Below, in pieces: positions 1 through 8,484 of a stretch of DNA of 64,000 nt (within the stretch, counting starts at the first letter, position 1; each line of letters begins with the position of its first letter). Position numbers and translations under genes: made by a program. The notes below the pieces were generated by a model, which saw nothing but the letters and a program-made list of their open reading frames with translations, ran no database searches and was not told the DNA's origin. The stretch is from contig CALUWI010000008.1 in NCBI GenBank assembly GCA_944324465.1, forward strand, positions 1 through 64,000. The letters are read 5' to 3'. The DNA comes from an uncultured Mucispirillum sp. Lineage in GTDB: Bacteria > Chrysiogenota > Deferribacteres > Deferribacterales > Mucispirillaceae.

Positions 1-1
1 A

Positions 2-37
2 GCACCTTTAGATGCTGCAGGTGATAGAGGCTTATAG
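2..37 (+). CDS. possible C-terminal tail of a gene cut by the window edge
   Basis: One frame is open from the first bases to a TAG at 35-37 and reads APLDAAGDRGL. A strong hairpin terminator follows ten bases later, which is the normal layout for a gene end in this window. Twelve codons are too few to identify a product, and this could instead be untranslated sequence or the 3' end of an RNA. Confidence 0.25.
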   Translation, partial: APLDAAGDRGL

Positions 38-46
38 CCGAAGAGC

Positions 47-71
47 AAACTACCCGTTAAACGGGTAGTTT
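47..71. terminator. hairpin terminator, 12-bp perfect arms
   Basis: AAACTACCCGTT and AACGGGTAGTTT are perfect inverted repeats around a single central base, so the real loop is a few bases. A short T-rich stretch follows on the plus strand, and A-rich sequence on the left makes it usable in both directions. From here to 320 the sequence is very AT-rich and I see no gene or clear motif. Confidence 0.75.
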
Positions 72-320
72 TGATTTGTATATGTATTTATATATCTGCT
101 TACCAGTATTTTTTAAATCGTTTTTATATTTATTGATGTGTATAAAAACAATCACTATTTATGTATAAAACTTATGATTATTTAAGGCAGTTATACAGCA
201 TAAAACAATTTATCTATGTTTATTCTAAGCACTCCTGATATATTCATTATTAGTCTTTTATATGTATATATACCGATTTTATGTATAACTTATTATTTTA
301 GGAATTATAAAGAAATTTAT

Positions 321-348
321 TTGACAATAAAAAAATATAAGATAATAA
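321..348 (+). promoter_or_regulatory. sigma-70-type promoter of the 370-1574 cassette
   Basis: A perfect TTGACA at 321-326 is followed after 16 bases by TAATAA at 343-348. The next gene starts at 370 with AAGGAG at 358-363, six bases before the ATG. The -35 is strong and the -10 is approximate in an A/T background. Confidence 0.5.
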
Positions 349-369
349 TAAAAGAAAAAGGAGAAAAAT

Positions 370-891
370 ATGAATAAAAGTAGAAGATTATTTATTAAAA
401 AATCGTTAGTATTAGCAGTAAGTATGTGTGTTTTGAGTGGTAATGCAGTATATGCTGAAGAAGTAGTTACAAGAGATAACTATATTTATAAAAATGAAAT
501 TCTTGATAAAAATTATCAATTAATCTTAAGACATACACTTATTCATGAAAAAGCAAAAAGGGATATTTTAAGAAATGATTATGAAATAATATATAATAAT
601 AAAGCATATGTTGTAAAAAACGAACATAACTTTTTCCTTTTAGGTAAAAAAGGTAAAATTGTGGCAAAAGGTCCAACATTTATACAGATTACACCAGAAA
701 AGATTAATAATTTAAAAGTAAAAGTAGATGATGTGGTTGTGGAATTTAATAGTGATACTTTTATATTAAAAAGAAATAATTTAGAAAAAGTATATAAAAA
801 TGAAAGCTCTGTAAGAGTATTGTATGATTTAGAAAAAAGAGTAATTAAATATTTTGAAAATGATAAACTGCAGCAGGAAGAATGTTTTTAG
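370..891 (+). CDS. Tat-signal exported protein of unknown function
   Basis: The protein has 173 residues. The N-terminus carries SRRLFIK, which fits the twin-arginine consensus SRRxFLK, then a moderately hydrophobic stretch and a likely signal peptidase site after AVYA (about residue 29). Tat export implies folding, and often a cofactor, before export. The mature part is lysine/asparagine rich with no domain I recognise. A region near residues 115-150 (containing INNLKVKVDDVVVEF) aligns with the product at 1128-1574, so the two are paralogues flanking a ferredoxin. The gene is extremely AT-rich even for this genome. AAGGAG with a six-base spacer supports the start. Confidence 0.8.
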   Translation: MNKSRRLFIKKSLVLAVSMCVLSGNAVYAEEVVTRDNYIYKNEILDKNYQLILRHTLIHEKAKRDILRNDYEIIYNNKAYVVKNEHNFFLLGKKGKIVAKGPTFIQITPEKINNLKVKVDDVVVEFNSDTFILKRNNLEKVYKNESSVRVLYDLEKRVIKYFENDKLQQEECF

Positions 892-901
892 GTGTTAAAC
901 A

Positions 902-1111
902 ATGTTGAAAAATATTACACAGCCAACAGAGCCTATACCACCTGTTTGTAATTATATAGTCAAGCAGGATTTATGTATAGGCTGTGGCAGTTGTGCAAGT
1001 GTATGTCCAACAGATGCTGTAAAAATAGATTATACAGCGTATATAGATTCTAATAAATGCATTTTCTGTGGAAGCTGCATTTGGGTATGTCTAGTAGAAG
1101 CAATAGGATAA
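902..1111 (+). CDS. 2[4Fe-4S] bacterial-type ferredoxin
   Basis: This is a 69-residue, two-cluster ferredoxin. CIGCGSCASVCP and CIFCGSCIWVCL give two CxxCxxCxxxC motifs, the second lacking the usual proline after the last cysteine. An additional cysteine lies in the N-terminal extension (PPVCNY). No signal peptide is visible, so it should act in the cytoplasm as a one-electron carrier. It lies ten bases after the Tat-signal gene and one base before the next reading frame, so the three are very probably co-transcribed. Its redox partner cannot be named from the sequence. Confidence 0.85.
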   Translation: MLKNITQPTEPIPPVCNYIVKQDLCIGCGSCASVCPTDAVKIDYTAYIDSNKCIFCGSCIWVCLVEAIG

Positions 1112-1127
1112 AATGGAGAGTATTATT

Positions 1128-1574
1128 ATGAAAAAAGTTATTTTATTAATTACAACAATTATTTTACTATTTAGTGTAAGTTATGCTTCAGAAAATAAAT
1201 GGCAAATATTGCGTGGAGTTGAAACTGGTATTATTGTATCCAAAAAAACAGATAATAACAGCATATATTCTAGTGAAGTAATATATGAAAAAGACACGGT
1301 AAGTTTATATAATAATGATTTTTCTGTTTTTTCAAGCAATGATAGAATATTTGAAAAAAATGGAAACAGGCTTACTATATATATACCAAAAAACAAGATA
1401 GATAATTTAAGAATTAATGTAGATAATGTATATGTGGAATATAAAGATAATAATGTAACATTAAATGTAAATGGAAATTTTTATAATATAAATAACCATG
1501 CATATTATTATATAGATAAGGGTGAGCTTGTAACAACCATATCTAATAAGGCAGAAAGTGTATTACTTAATTAA
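1128..1574 (+). CDS. Sec-exported paralogue of the Tat-signal protein at 370
   Basis: The protein starts MKKVILLITT, with a classical Sec signal peptide and a probable cleavage after SYAS, giving about 148 residues. An in-frame ATG at 1113 would add five residues, but the GGAG at 1115-1118 sits nine bases before the 1128 ATG and is better read as its ribosome-binding site. The segment KIDNLRINVDNVYVEY matches KINNLKVKVDDVVVEF of the upstream protein, showing common descent, although the two use different export routes. No catalytic motif is recognised. A periplasmic or surface role is inferred from the signal peptide alone. Confidence 0.75.
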   Translation: MKKVILLITTIILLFSVSYASENKWQILRGVETGIIVSKKTDNNSIYSSEVIYEKDTVSLYNNDFSVFSSNDRIFEKNGNRLTIYIPKNKIDNLRINVDNVYVEYKDNNVTLNVNGNFYNINNHAYYYIDKGELVTTISNKAESVLLN

Positions 1575-1728
1575 TTAGTATCAATAATAACATAAGATTA
1601 TTATAATATATGGCTCATATGTAATTAAAAAACATTGTTAACATTTATAAAAATATTTATATTTTTTAAATAAAGTAATATTAGGATACTTTCAATAGAA
1701 CAATGAAGTGTTGCAAGTAAAATTATAA

Positions 1729-1944
1729 CTGGTGGTACCCCATTTTTTTATTAAAAAATGCTATAATTATTTGATAATATATGTAAGAATAGAAATAATC
1801 TCAGGTAACTGTCATTCAGAGCCTGCGATAGTAGGCGAAGAATCTTATAATGTTCTAGTTAGTAAAAATTATAGACTCTTCGGCTCCGCTAGCACTTCGC
1901 ATCAAGGTGACATAAAATGTTGTAAAAAAATGGGGTACCACCAG
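1729..1944. mobile_element. 216-bp MITE with 22-bp terminal inverted repeats and 9-bp target duplication
   Basis: Positions 1729-1750 (beginning CTGGTGGTACCCC) and 1923-1944 are perfect 22-bp inverted repeats. The 9-bp AAATTATAA occurs immediately outside both ends (1720-1728 and 1945-1953), as expected of a target-site duplication. There is no transposase inside. The centre (about 1811-1912) is a second, imperfect palindrome whose arms begin GTCATTC and end GAAGAATCT-like. An almost identical left end (one mismatch) occurs at 61558. Together with its flanks it fills the gap between the cassette at 370-1574 and hslU. Confidence 0.8.
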
Positions 1945-1982
1945 AAATTATAAATATAATAAGAAAAATATATTTTGCTGTA

Positions 1983-2009
1983 AAAAAGCAGGTGTTACAC
2001 CTGCTTTTT
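1983..2009. terminator. bidirectional terminator at the end of hslU
   Basis: AAAAAGCAGGTG (1983-1994) pairs with CACCTGCTTTTT (1998-2009) around a TTA loop. It lies directly downstream of the minus-strand hslU stop, with an A/T run on each side, so it can end transcripts from both directions. Confidence 0.85.
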
Positions 2010-2013
2010 ATGA

Positions 2014-3354
2014 TTATAAAATATATCTGCTTAAATCCAAGTTTGTGCTTATTTCTTTCAGTTTAGACTGCACATATTCTGCATTAATGATAATTTCGCC
2101 TGTTGCATTTTCTGGTGCTTCAAAAGCGATATCTTCTAATAATTTTTCCATAATAGTATGAAGTCTTCTTGCACCTATATTTTCATTAGAAGCATTTACT
2201 GTACATGCAATATCTGCAATAGCATCTATGCCGTCATCAGTATAAGTAATAGTAACATTATCTGCTTTTAAAAGTGCTGCATATTGTTTTGTAATAGCAT
2301 TTTCCGGTTCTTTTAAAATACGCAGAAAGTCTTCTTTAGTAAGTGCATCAAGCTCTACTCTTATAGGGAAACGGCCCTGCAGCTCAGGTATTAAATCTGA
2401 CGGCTTAGCCATAGAGAAAGCACCAGCAGCAATAAATAATATATGGTCAGTTTTTACTATGCCGTATTTTGTATTAACTGTTGAGCCTTCTACAATAGGC
2501 AGTAAATCTCTCTGCACGCCTTCTCTTGAAACATCGCCGCCCCTTGAATTTCCTGTGCTGGATGAACATATTTTATCTATTTCATCAAGGAAAACTATGC
2601 CAGACTGTTCTACTCTTTTTAATGCAGTGCTTTTAACATCATCCATATCAATAAGTCTGTTTAATTCCTGTACTTCTAATATGCCCCTTGCTTCGCTTAT
2701 TTTCATTTTGCGTTTTTTCTTTTTATTTGGGAACATATTTTTCATCATATCGTTTAAATCTACACCCATATCCTGAAAACCAGCATTTGTAAGCACTTCT
2801 ATATGTGGTGCAGGCTCATCAACATCTATTTCAATAAACCTGTCATCAAGTTCGCCGGCTGCTAATTTTTCTTTCATTTTATCTCTTGATTCTTTGCCAG
2901 TGCTTTCATGACCATCCATAGAGTAAGTCATAGGTTTAGGCGGAAGTAAAATATCCAAAATTCTTTCTTCTACTAAAGATTTAGCTTTTCCCATATGAAG
3001 TTCTTTCTGTTCAGAACGCACCATATTTACTCCAATTTCTACTAAATCCCTAATCATAGATTCTACATCTCTGCCCACATATCCTACTTCTGTATATTTG
3101 CTGGCTTCAACTTTTAAAAATGGTGATTTAGTAAGGCGTGCAAGTCTTCTTGCTATTTCTGTTTTACCAACCCCTGTAGAGCCTATCATAATAATATTTT
3201 TAGGTGTAATATCTTCCTGAATTTTTGCAGGCAGCTGCAGTCTTCTCCATCTGTTTCTTAATGCTACTGCCACTGCTTTTTTTGCATTTTTCTGCCCAAC
3301 TATATATTTATCAAGCTCATCTACAATCGTCTTTGGTGTAAGCTCCTCTGCCAT
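2014..3354 (-). CDS. hslU: ATP-dependent protease ATPase subunit HslU
   Basis: HslU (ClpY) is the AAA+ unfoldase that feeds substrates into the HslV peptidase in the cytoplasm. The 446-residue length is normal for the family. Walker A is GSTGVGKT at residues 58-65 and Walker B is the [10 protein letters not shown] segment. The N-terminal [17 protein letters not shown] is the standard family opening, and an acidic insertion (I-domain) lies between. The C-terminus ends LSRYIL, the tail that inserts into HslV. It lies 15 bases downstream of hslV in one operon closed by the 1983-2009 hairpin. Confidence 0.97.
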   Translation of the reverse strand: MAEELTPKTIVDELDKYIVGQKNAKKAVAVALRNRWRRLQLPAKIQEDITPKNIIMIGSTGVGKTEIARRLARLTKSPFLKVEASKYTEVGYVGRDVESMIRDLVEIGVNMVRSEQKELHMGKAKSLVEERILDILLPPKPMTYSMDGHESTGKESRDKMKEKLAAGELDDRFIEIDVDEPAPHIEVLTNAGFQDMGVDLNDMMKNMFPNKKKKRKMKISEARGILEVQELNRLIDMDDVKSTALKRVEQSGIVFLDEIDKICSSSTGNSRGGDVSREGVQRDLLPIVEGSTVNTKYGIVKTDHILFIAAGAFSMAKPSDLIPELQGRFPIRVELDALTKEDFLRILKEPENAITKQYAALLKADNVTITYTDDGIDAIADIACTVNASNENIGARRLHTIMEKLLEDIAFEAPENATGEIIINAEYVQSKLKEISTNLDLSRYIL

Positions 3355-3369
3355 TTACTTCTCCTTAGT

Positions 3370-3915
3370 TTATATTTCTTCTATAATAATATTTTTGTTA
3401 GTATATATACATATACCGCCTGCTATATTGATAGCTTTTTCAGCAATTTCGCGAACTGTAAGTTCTGTATTTTCCACTAATGCTCTGCCTGCTGCAAGTG
3501 CATAAGGGCCGCCAGAGCCGATAGCTGTAACACCGTCATCTGGGTCTATAACATCGCCGTTGCCAGAAACCACATACATTCCTGTTCTATCTGCCACTAT
3601 CATCATAGCTTCAAGTTTGCGAAGATATCTGTCATTACGCCAGTCTTTTGCAAGCTCTACTGCAGAGCGTTCAAGATTAAAATTATAGCTGTTTAATTTT
3701 GCTTCAAATCTATCCATTAATGTAAAAGCATCAGCTGCTGAGCCTGCAAACCCACAGAGCACTTTGCCTCCAGCTAAACGGCGTACTTTTCTGGCATTAT
3801 CTTTCATAACCATATTGCCAAAAGTAACCTGACCGTCTGCTGCCATTGCAACATGTTCGCCTTTTCTGATTGCAACAACTGTTGTTGCCTGTATTGAATT
3901 ATTATTATGTTCCAT
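3370..3915 (-). CDS. hslV: ATP-dependent protease peptidase subunit HslV
   Basis: HslV (ClpQ) is the proteasome-like N-terminal-nucleophile peptidase partner of HslU. The conserved core starts [20 protein letters not shown], with ten residues ([10 protein letters not shown]) ahead of the expected catalytic threonine. The enzyme therefore needs removal of this short leader, longer than the single Met in E. coli but like leaders seen in some other phyla. The [14 protein letters not shown] block is also typical. At 181 residues it is normal length. It is first gene of the hslVU operon, behind the promoter at 3963-3991. Confidence 0.96.
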   Translation of the reverse strand: MEHNNNSIQATTVVAIRKGEHVAMAADGQVTFGNMVMKDNARKVRRLAGGKVLCGFAGSAADAFTLMDRFEAKLNSYNFNLERSAVELAKDWRNDRYLRKLEAMMIVADRTGMYVVSGNGDVIDPDDGVTAIGSGGPYALAAGRALVENTELTVREIAEKAINIAGGICIYTNKNIIIEEI

Positions 3916-3962
3916 TCTAACCTCAAAATTATTTGTAATAAATTAACAGTAAATTTTACCAT

Positions 3963-3991
3963 ATCATAAAAAAGTGTAAGTAATATGTCAA
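3963..3991 (-). promoter_or_regulatory. hslVU promoter
   Basis: Reading the minus strand, a perfect TTGACA (3986-3991) is followed by a 17-base spacer and TATGAT (3963-3968). The hslV start is about 48 bases further on. This is a housekeeping sigma-70 layout; no heat-shock sigma-32 motif or CIRCE element is visible. Confidence 0.7.
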
Positions 3992-4026
3992 ACTGTTATA
4001 TTATTTTTTTGAATATTTTTTACAAA

Positions 4027-4055
4027 TTTACTTTATTTATTAAAAATATTATAAT
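4027..4055 (+). promoter_or_regulatory. promoter of the LPS/lipid A gene group
   Basis: TTTACT (4027-4032), a 17-base spacer and a perfect TATAAT (4050-4055) lie 32 bases before the acyltransferase start at 4087. It is divergent from the hslVU promoter. Confidence 0.6.
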
Positions 4056-4086
4056 AAAATAGTATAAATAATTTTTAAGGTAAAGT

Positions 4087-4731
4087 ATGAAACTAAGTCG
4101 CAGAATAGGTTATGCAGTTACATATTATTTAGGCACTGCAATTTTAAAAACATGGAGAATAAAAAATATTAATAAAGAAGCCTATGATAAAAGCAGAAAA
4201 GAGGGTAAACGCCCTGTGCTTGTATTATGGCATGATTCTTTACTTCCATTATCTTTCAGTCATTATAAAGACAGTATTGCAACAATAGCATCTGATTCAA
4301 AAGATGGAGATTTAATTGCATATATATTAGAAAAATGGGGCTATAAGCTGGCAAGAGGTTCATCTACCCGTGGTGGAATTAAAGCAGCTATGAAGCTCGT
4401 AAAATTATGCAAAACACATAATATTGCGGCAGCTATTACAGTGGACGGTCCAAAAGGCCCGCGTCATGAAGTAAAAAGCGGTGCAGTATTTATTGCAAAA
4501 TGCCTTGATAATGAAATATATGCAGTTACACTAAAAACTGACAGCTTTATCAGATTTAACAGCTGGGATAAGTTTATTTTTCCTAAACCTTTTGCTAAAG
4601 TGGAGGTATGGTATTCTGATGCTTTTTATGTAAGCGAAGATAAAGATGAAAAAGCATTAAAAGAAGATACCGAAAGACTGCAGAAGTTTATGATGCAGAG
4701 AACAAGCGAAGTATATAGTGAGTTTCTCTAA
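4087..4731 (+). CDS. DUF374-type lysophospholipid acyltransferase-like protein
   Basis: The 214-residue protein belongs to the LPLAT superfamily, DUF374 branch. It shows the LWHDSLLPL segment carrying the family histidine, the ARGSSTRGG block and the highly conserved VDGPKGPRHEVK motif. In other diderms such proteins lie in lipid A or Kdo gene clusters and are thought to acylate LPS or a phospholipid. The substrate here is unknown. It heads a same-strand group with waaA, an LpxL-like acyltransferase and gmhB, which supports a role in LPS assembly at the inner membrane. Confidence 0.85.
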   Translation: MKLSRRIGYAVTYYLGTAILKTWRIKNINKEAYDKSRKEGKRPVLVLWHDSLLPLSFSHYKDSIATIASDSKDGDLIAYILEKWGYKLARGSSTRGGIKAAMKLVKLCKTHNIAAAITVDGPKGPRHEVKSGAVFIAKCLDNEIYAVTLKTDSFIRFNSWDKFIFPKPFAKVEVWYSDAFYVSEDKDEKALKEDTERLQKFMMQRTSEVYSEFL

Positions 4732-4748
4732 AAAAAATATGGTGAAAT

Positions 4749-5984
4749 ATGCGGATTTTGCTTTTTATATATAACTTTATACTTATTATTTTAACACCTG
4801 TATTAAGTATTGCTGGTTATTTTATACTTCGAAAGAAAAATAAACATCAGCACTACTGGGAAAGGTTTGGATTTATCCGTATTGATGATTTTAAGCCAGT
4901 TAAATCTGTATGGTTTCACTGTGCCAGTGTTGGAGAAGTAAGAAGTATCAAAAAAATTGCAGATACTTTAAGGCAGGATAATAAAGATATAAGTATTATT
5001 ATATCCACAATGACAGCAACAGGCAGACAGGTGGCTATAGATTATATATATGCTGATAAGGCATTTTTACTGCCTGTTGAAAATTCAAGGGCAGTTAGTA
5101 TGATTATATCATACATGAATGTATCTGTATTAGTAATAGTAGATACAGAATTATGGCCTAATCTTATTTTTACTGCATCAAATCAAGTGCCTGTATTTCT
5201 TATAAACGGCAGAATATCTGATAAAACTTATAAAACATATAAAAGATTTAAGTTTATTTTTAAAAGTGTGCTTAAAAGATTTAGTGCAATTATGACTAAA
5301 AGCGAGCAGGATGAAGAAAGATTTGCAAATATATTAGGCAAAAGCAGTAAAATTATAACAGCAGGCAATATTAAATTTCAGGAAAGAAAGTCAAAAGACA
5401 GTGTAAAAACTATAAAAGAGCTTGAAAATATAAAATATTTCTTAGCAGCTTCCACCCATAAGGGAGAAGAAGAAATAATTATATCCTGGTTTTCAGGCAG
5501 TATGAAAGGCTTTGATAAATTAATTTTTGTGCCTCGCCATATAGAAAGAAGTGCAGAAATAAAAGAAATGATTGAAAAGCAGGGATACAGTGTAAGCCTT
5601 TATTCTGAAAATGATTTTTCAAAACAGGTAGTAATTATTGATGCTTTTGGACTTTTAGAAGGGCTTTATGTGCTGGCAGATAAAATATTTATAGGCGGCT
5701 CTTTAAAAGAGATTGGCGGCCATAATATATATGAAGCTCTGCAGTTTGAAAAAACTGTAGCTGTTGGCAGATATATGTTTTCTTTTAAAGAAATATTTGA
5801 TGAGGCAAAAGAGTTTGGACTTGTTACTGTCATAAATAATAAGGAAGATGCATTAGAATTTTTGCTTGGACTTGAAAAAAATAATAATTTTATTGATTTT
5901 TTTAATAGAATAGATAAAATTAATCAGGATACAGTATCTACAATAACAGATACTATTAATGCAGTAATTAAAAAAGGAAGTTAA
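4749..5984 (+). CDS. waaA: 3-deoxy-D-manno-octulosonic acid (Kdo) transferase
   Basis: WaaA (KdtA) transfers Kdo from CMP-Kdo to lipid IVA on the cytoplasmic face of the inner membrane. The 411-residue protein has an N-terminal membrane anchor (residues 1-25), the family motif FHCASVGEV, and the TELWPNLI segment. The GT-B C-terminal half includes GGSLKEIGGHNIYEAL, typical of the family. The number of Kdo residues added cannot be told from sequence. It sits 17 bases after the DUF374 gene and one base before the next gene. Confidence 0.95.
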   Translation: MRILLFIYNFILIILTPVLSIAGYFILRKKNKHQHYWERFGFIRIDDFKPVKSVWFHCASVGEVRSIKKIADTLRQDNKDISIIISTMTATGRQVAIDYIYADKAFLLPVENSRAVSMIISYMNVSVLVIVDTELWPNLIFTASNQVPVFLINGRISDKTYKTYKRFKFIFKSVLKRFSAIMTKSEQDEERFANILGKSSKIITAGNIKFQERKSKDSVKTIKELENIKYFLAASTHKGEEEIIISWFSGSMKGFDKLIFVPRHIERSAEIKEMIEKQGYSVSLYSENDFSKQVVIIDAFGLLEGLYVLADKIFIGGSLKEIGGHNIYEALQFEKTVAVGRYMFSFKEIFDEAKEFGLVTVINNKEDALEFLLGLEKNNNFIDFFNRIDKINQDTVSTITDTINAVIKKGS

Positions 5985-5985
5985 A

Positions 5986-6885
5986 ATGATACTTTATTAT
6001 ATACTAAAACCATTAGTAATACTTTTAAACCACACACCAAGGAAAGTGCTGCATGGTATGGCAAAATTTATGGCTTTCTGTCTGTGGCATTTATCAAAAG
6101 ACAGGCGTCATGTGGCAGTAACGAATGCAAAAATTTTAGGTGCAAAAGACCCATATAAAACAGCAAGAAAATCATTTGATTATACATTTATGGCTTATCT
6201 TGATATTTTTTATGCTCACAGGATTGGTGATGATTATATTAAAAATCATGTTACCATAGAGGGCAGGCAGATATATGAAAAAGTAAAAAATGAAGATAAT
6301 AAGTTTGTATTTGTTGGCGGTCATTTTGGTACATGGAGTCTGCTTGCAACTATTGTTCCTCAGGCACTAGATACTCAAGTTATAACTATAGGCCGTTCTA
6401 CAAAAAATGCAGCCTTAGATAAAATATTAGATGAACTTAGAACTTTTGACCGAGTAAAATATGTTACTCACAGAGGTGCTATGGAAAAACTTTCATCTTA
6501 TATTAATGAAGGCTGTATTCCTGGAGTATATATAGACCATACAGCTACAGCAAAAGACTGTATAAATGCAAATTTCTGCGGCTATAAAGTGCCTGTTATT
6601 GCAGGTATTCCTGCTCTTTGTGCCAGAAAAAATTATCCTATAGTATTTTTCTTTGGACTTTATGACGGATTTAATACAAAAGTTATTTTAAAAGGTCCTG
6701 TTTACCCAGATAAAAACTTAAAACCAAAAGAAAGAATTATAAAAATTGCAGAAGATATAAATAAAGTTTATGAAGAAGTTTTTAAACAGTATCCTGAGCA
6801 GTGGTATTTAATCCACAGGCGTTTTAAAAGGGTGGAGTTAGAAGACGGCACAATGAGTAATCATGTTTATAAGGAGAGTAAATAA
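5986..6885 (+). CDS. LpxL/HtrB-family acyltransferase with altered HX4E motif
   Basis: The 299-residue protein has an N-terminal hydrophobic segment and the overall layout of lipid A late acyltransferases (LpxL/LpxM/LpxP), which add secondary acyl chains to Kdo-lipid A. The family catalytic motif is HX4E, usually HFGNWE. Here it reads H113-FGTW-S118, so the acidic residue is replaced by serine. The PGVYIDHTATAKDC region corresponds to the conserved second half. It may use another acid, act on a different lipid, or be inactive. Position between waaA and gmhB supports an LPS role. Confidence 0.8.
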   Translation: MILYYILKPLVILLNHTPRKVLHGMAKFMAFCLWHLSKDRRHVAVTNAKILGAKDPYKTARKSFDYTFMAYLDIFYAHRIGDDYIKNHVTIEGRQIYEKVKNEDNKFVFVGGHFGTWSLLATIVPQALDTQVITIGRSTKNAALDKILDELRTFDRVKYVTHRGAMEKLSSYINEGCIPGVYIDHTATAKDCINANFCGYKVPVIAGIPALCARKNYPIVFFFGLYDGFNTKVILKGPVYPDKNLKPKERIIKIAEDINKVYEEVFKQYPEQWYLIHRRFKRVELEDGTMSNHVYKESK

Positions 6886-7466
6886 TGGCTGAATTAAAAC
6901 CTGTTGTATTTTTAGACAGAGACGGCACTATAAATTATGATGCAGGATATATTAATGATATTGATAATTTTGTAATGTATCCTTATGCAGCTCAGGCAAT
7001 CAGAATGTTAAACATAAGCGGCTTTTTAGTTGTAGTGATTACTAACCAGTCAGGACTTGCAAGAGGCTTTTTCAGCGAAGAAACATTATCAGAAATTCAT
7101 AATAAAATGGTGCAGGATTTAAAAAAGCAGGGTGCTGTAATTGATGCAATATATTTCTGCCCCCATGACCCAAATGCTAAAGTGGAAAAATATAAAGCGG
7201 TATGTTCCTGCAGAAAGCCTGAAACTGGACTTATTGATATGGCATTAAAAGATTTTCAGATAGATAAAAGCAGAATGTATTTTATAGGTGATAAACATTC
7301 AGATATTATGGCAGGCTATAAATCAGGCTGTAAAACTATAATGGTAAAAACAGGTTACGGAAAAGGCGATTTAATTAATAAATCACATAAGTGGGAAGTG
7401 AAGCCTGACAGGGTGGCAGACACTTTACTTGATGGTGTAAAATTAATATTAAAAAAACAAATATAA
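6885..7466 (+). CDS. gmhB: D-glycero-D-manno-heptose 1,7-bisphosphate 7-phosphatase
   Basis: GmhB removes the 7-phosphate in the heptose branch of LPS core synthesis. The 193-residue HAD-family protein opens with FLDRDGTINYD (catalytic DxD). It has VVITNQSG as motif 2, and the zinc loop CPHD...CSCRKP that marks GmhB, then GDKHSDIMAG as the final acidic motif. Its ATG overlaps the preceding stop in a TAATG, implying translational coupling. No other heptose genes are in view. Confidence 0.93.
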   Translation: MAELKPVVFLDRDGTINYDAGYINDIDNFVMYPYAAQAIRMLNISGFLVVVITNQSGLARGFFSEETLSEIHNKMVQDLKKQGAVIDAIYFCPHDPNAKVEKYKAVCSCRKPETGLIDMALKDFQIDKSRMYFIGDKHSDIMAGYKSGCKTIMVKTGYGKGDLINKSHKWEVKPDRVADTLLDGVKLILKKQI

Positions 7467-7526
7467 GCCTTGAAAATATTTTCATAATGTAATACTATAA
7501 ATTAATACAAAAGGAAGAGGTGATTT

Positions 7527-7922
7527 ATGAAAGGAAAATCATTATTTTTTAAACTATTTATGGTAGTTGCATTACTTATTCCTGCATTTGCTTTTGCAGA
7601 AATTAAAAATGAAGATGTTGCAAAAGTAGAGGAACTTATCAAATCAGGAAAATACACAGTAATCGATGTTAGAACAAAAGAAGAATATGATGCTGGTCAT
7701 ATTAAAGGTGCTCTTAATTTTGATTACTACAACGATGATTTTGAAGAAAAAATAGAAGAAGCACTTAAAGACAAAGATAAGCCATATATTGTTTACTGCC
7801 GTTCAGGTATGAGAAGCCTTTATTCTGCTGAAATATTAGAAGAACTTGGTTACACTAATGTTACTAATATGAAAGGCGGCTTTTTAGCATGGCAGAGTGC
7901 TGGTAAACCAGTAGCGGAGTAA
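7527..7922 (+). CDS. exported single-domain rhodanese
   Basis: The 131-residue protein has a Sec signal peptide ending about FAFA (residue 25) and one rhodanese domain with VIDVRTKEEYDAGHIKGA and the active-site loop VYCRSGMRS, whose cysteine would carry persulfide. PspE-like periplasmic rhodaneses have this architecture. The sulfur acceptor is not known. A good ribosome-binding site (GGAAGAGG) precedes the ATG. Confidence 0.93.
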   Translation: MKGKSLFFKLFMVVALLIPAFAFAEIKNEDVAKVEELIKSGKYTVIDVRTKEEYDAGHIKGALNFDYYNDDFEEKIEEALKDKDKPYIVYCRSGMRSLYSAEILEELGYTNVTNMKGGFLAWQSAGKPVAE

Positions 7923-7958
7923 GCATAATAATTTTCTGTTTATTTTTTAGAGGGAAAT

Positions 7959-8324
7959 GTGGATTACGAAAAATTAAAAGAAATAACAGTTCTCTATGTA
8001 GAAGATGAAGAAATGATGAGAGAATCTGTTGTTATGCTTCTTAAAAGACGATTTAAGCAGGTGTTTGTTGCTGCCAATGGTCTTGAAGCTATAGCTATTT
8101 ATAAAGCTGAAAATCCTGATATTGTAATCACTGATTTACAGATGCCTGTTATGGACGGTATGGAGCTTGCCCGCCAGATTAGAGCATTGGGCAATACTCC
8201 AATTGTTGTTGTTTCTGCATTTAATGATGACAGTCACCAGGTGCCAGAAGCAAATGGCAGGCTGCTGAAACCTATTAGAAAAAATGATTTATTTGATATA
8301 GTGCTGGACTGCATAAGTGCTTAG
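7959..8324 (+). CDS. stand-alone response regulator receiver protein
   Basis: The 121 residues form one CheY-like receiver. The acidic pocket is EDEE, the phospho-acceptor is D in ITDLQMPVMDG, then VVSAF and LLKPI supply the conserved Ser/Thr-equivalent and lysine. There is no output domain. The start is GTG at 7959 preceded by GAGGGA; the overlapping ATG at 7957 is out of frame. No sensor kinase is adjacent, so its partner is unknown. The stop codon lies inside its own terminator hairpin. Confidence 0.9.
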   Translation: MDYEKLKEITVLYVEDEEMMRESVVMLLKRRFKQVFVAANGLEAIAIYKAENPDIVITDLQMPVMDGMELARQIRALGNTPIVVVSAFNDDSHQVPEANGRLLKPIRKNDLFDIVLDCISA

Positions 8325-8346
8325 TCCAGCACTTACTGTTTTTTTT
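8301..8346 (+). terminator. terminator of the receiver gene
   Basis: GTGCTGGACT (8301-8310) pairs with AGTCCAGCAC (8323-8332) and a run of eight T begins at 8339. The stop codon of the receiver gene (8322-8324) abuts the right arm. From 8347 to 8484 the sequence is T-rich with nothing else visible. Confidence 0.85.
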
Positions 8347-8484
8347 AGTAGTGTTTTAAACTGCAAATTTCATTTAATATATAATCAAATTATTTTTAGA
8401 ATATTGATAAAGTCATTTAATATCTTCTATATTAAATCATTTTATATCTTTATTTAAAAGTTCTATTTATATACTTTATAACTA

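Noticed and set aside
1732-1953. 73-codon open frame
   Set aside because: It lies almost wholly inside the MITE, starts in its terminal repeat and has no ribosome-binding site.
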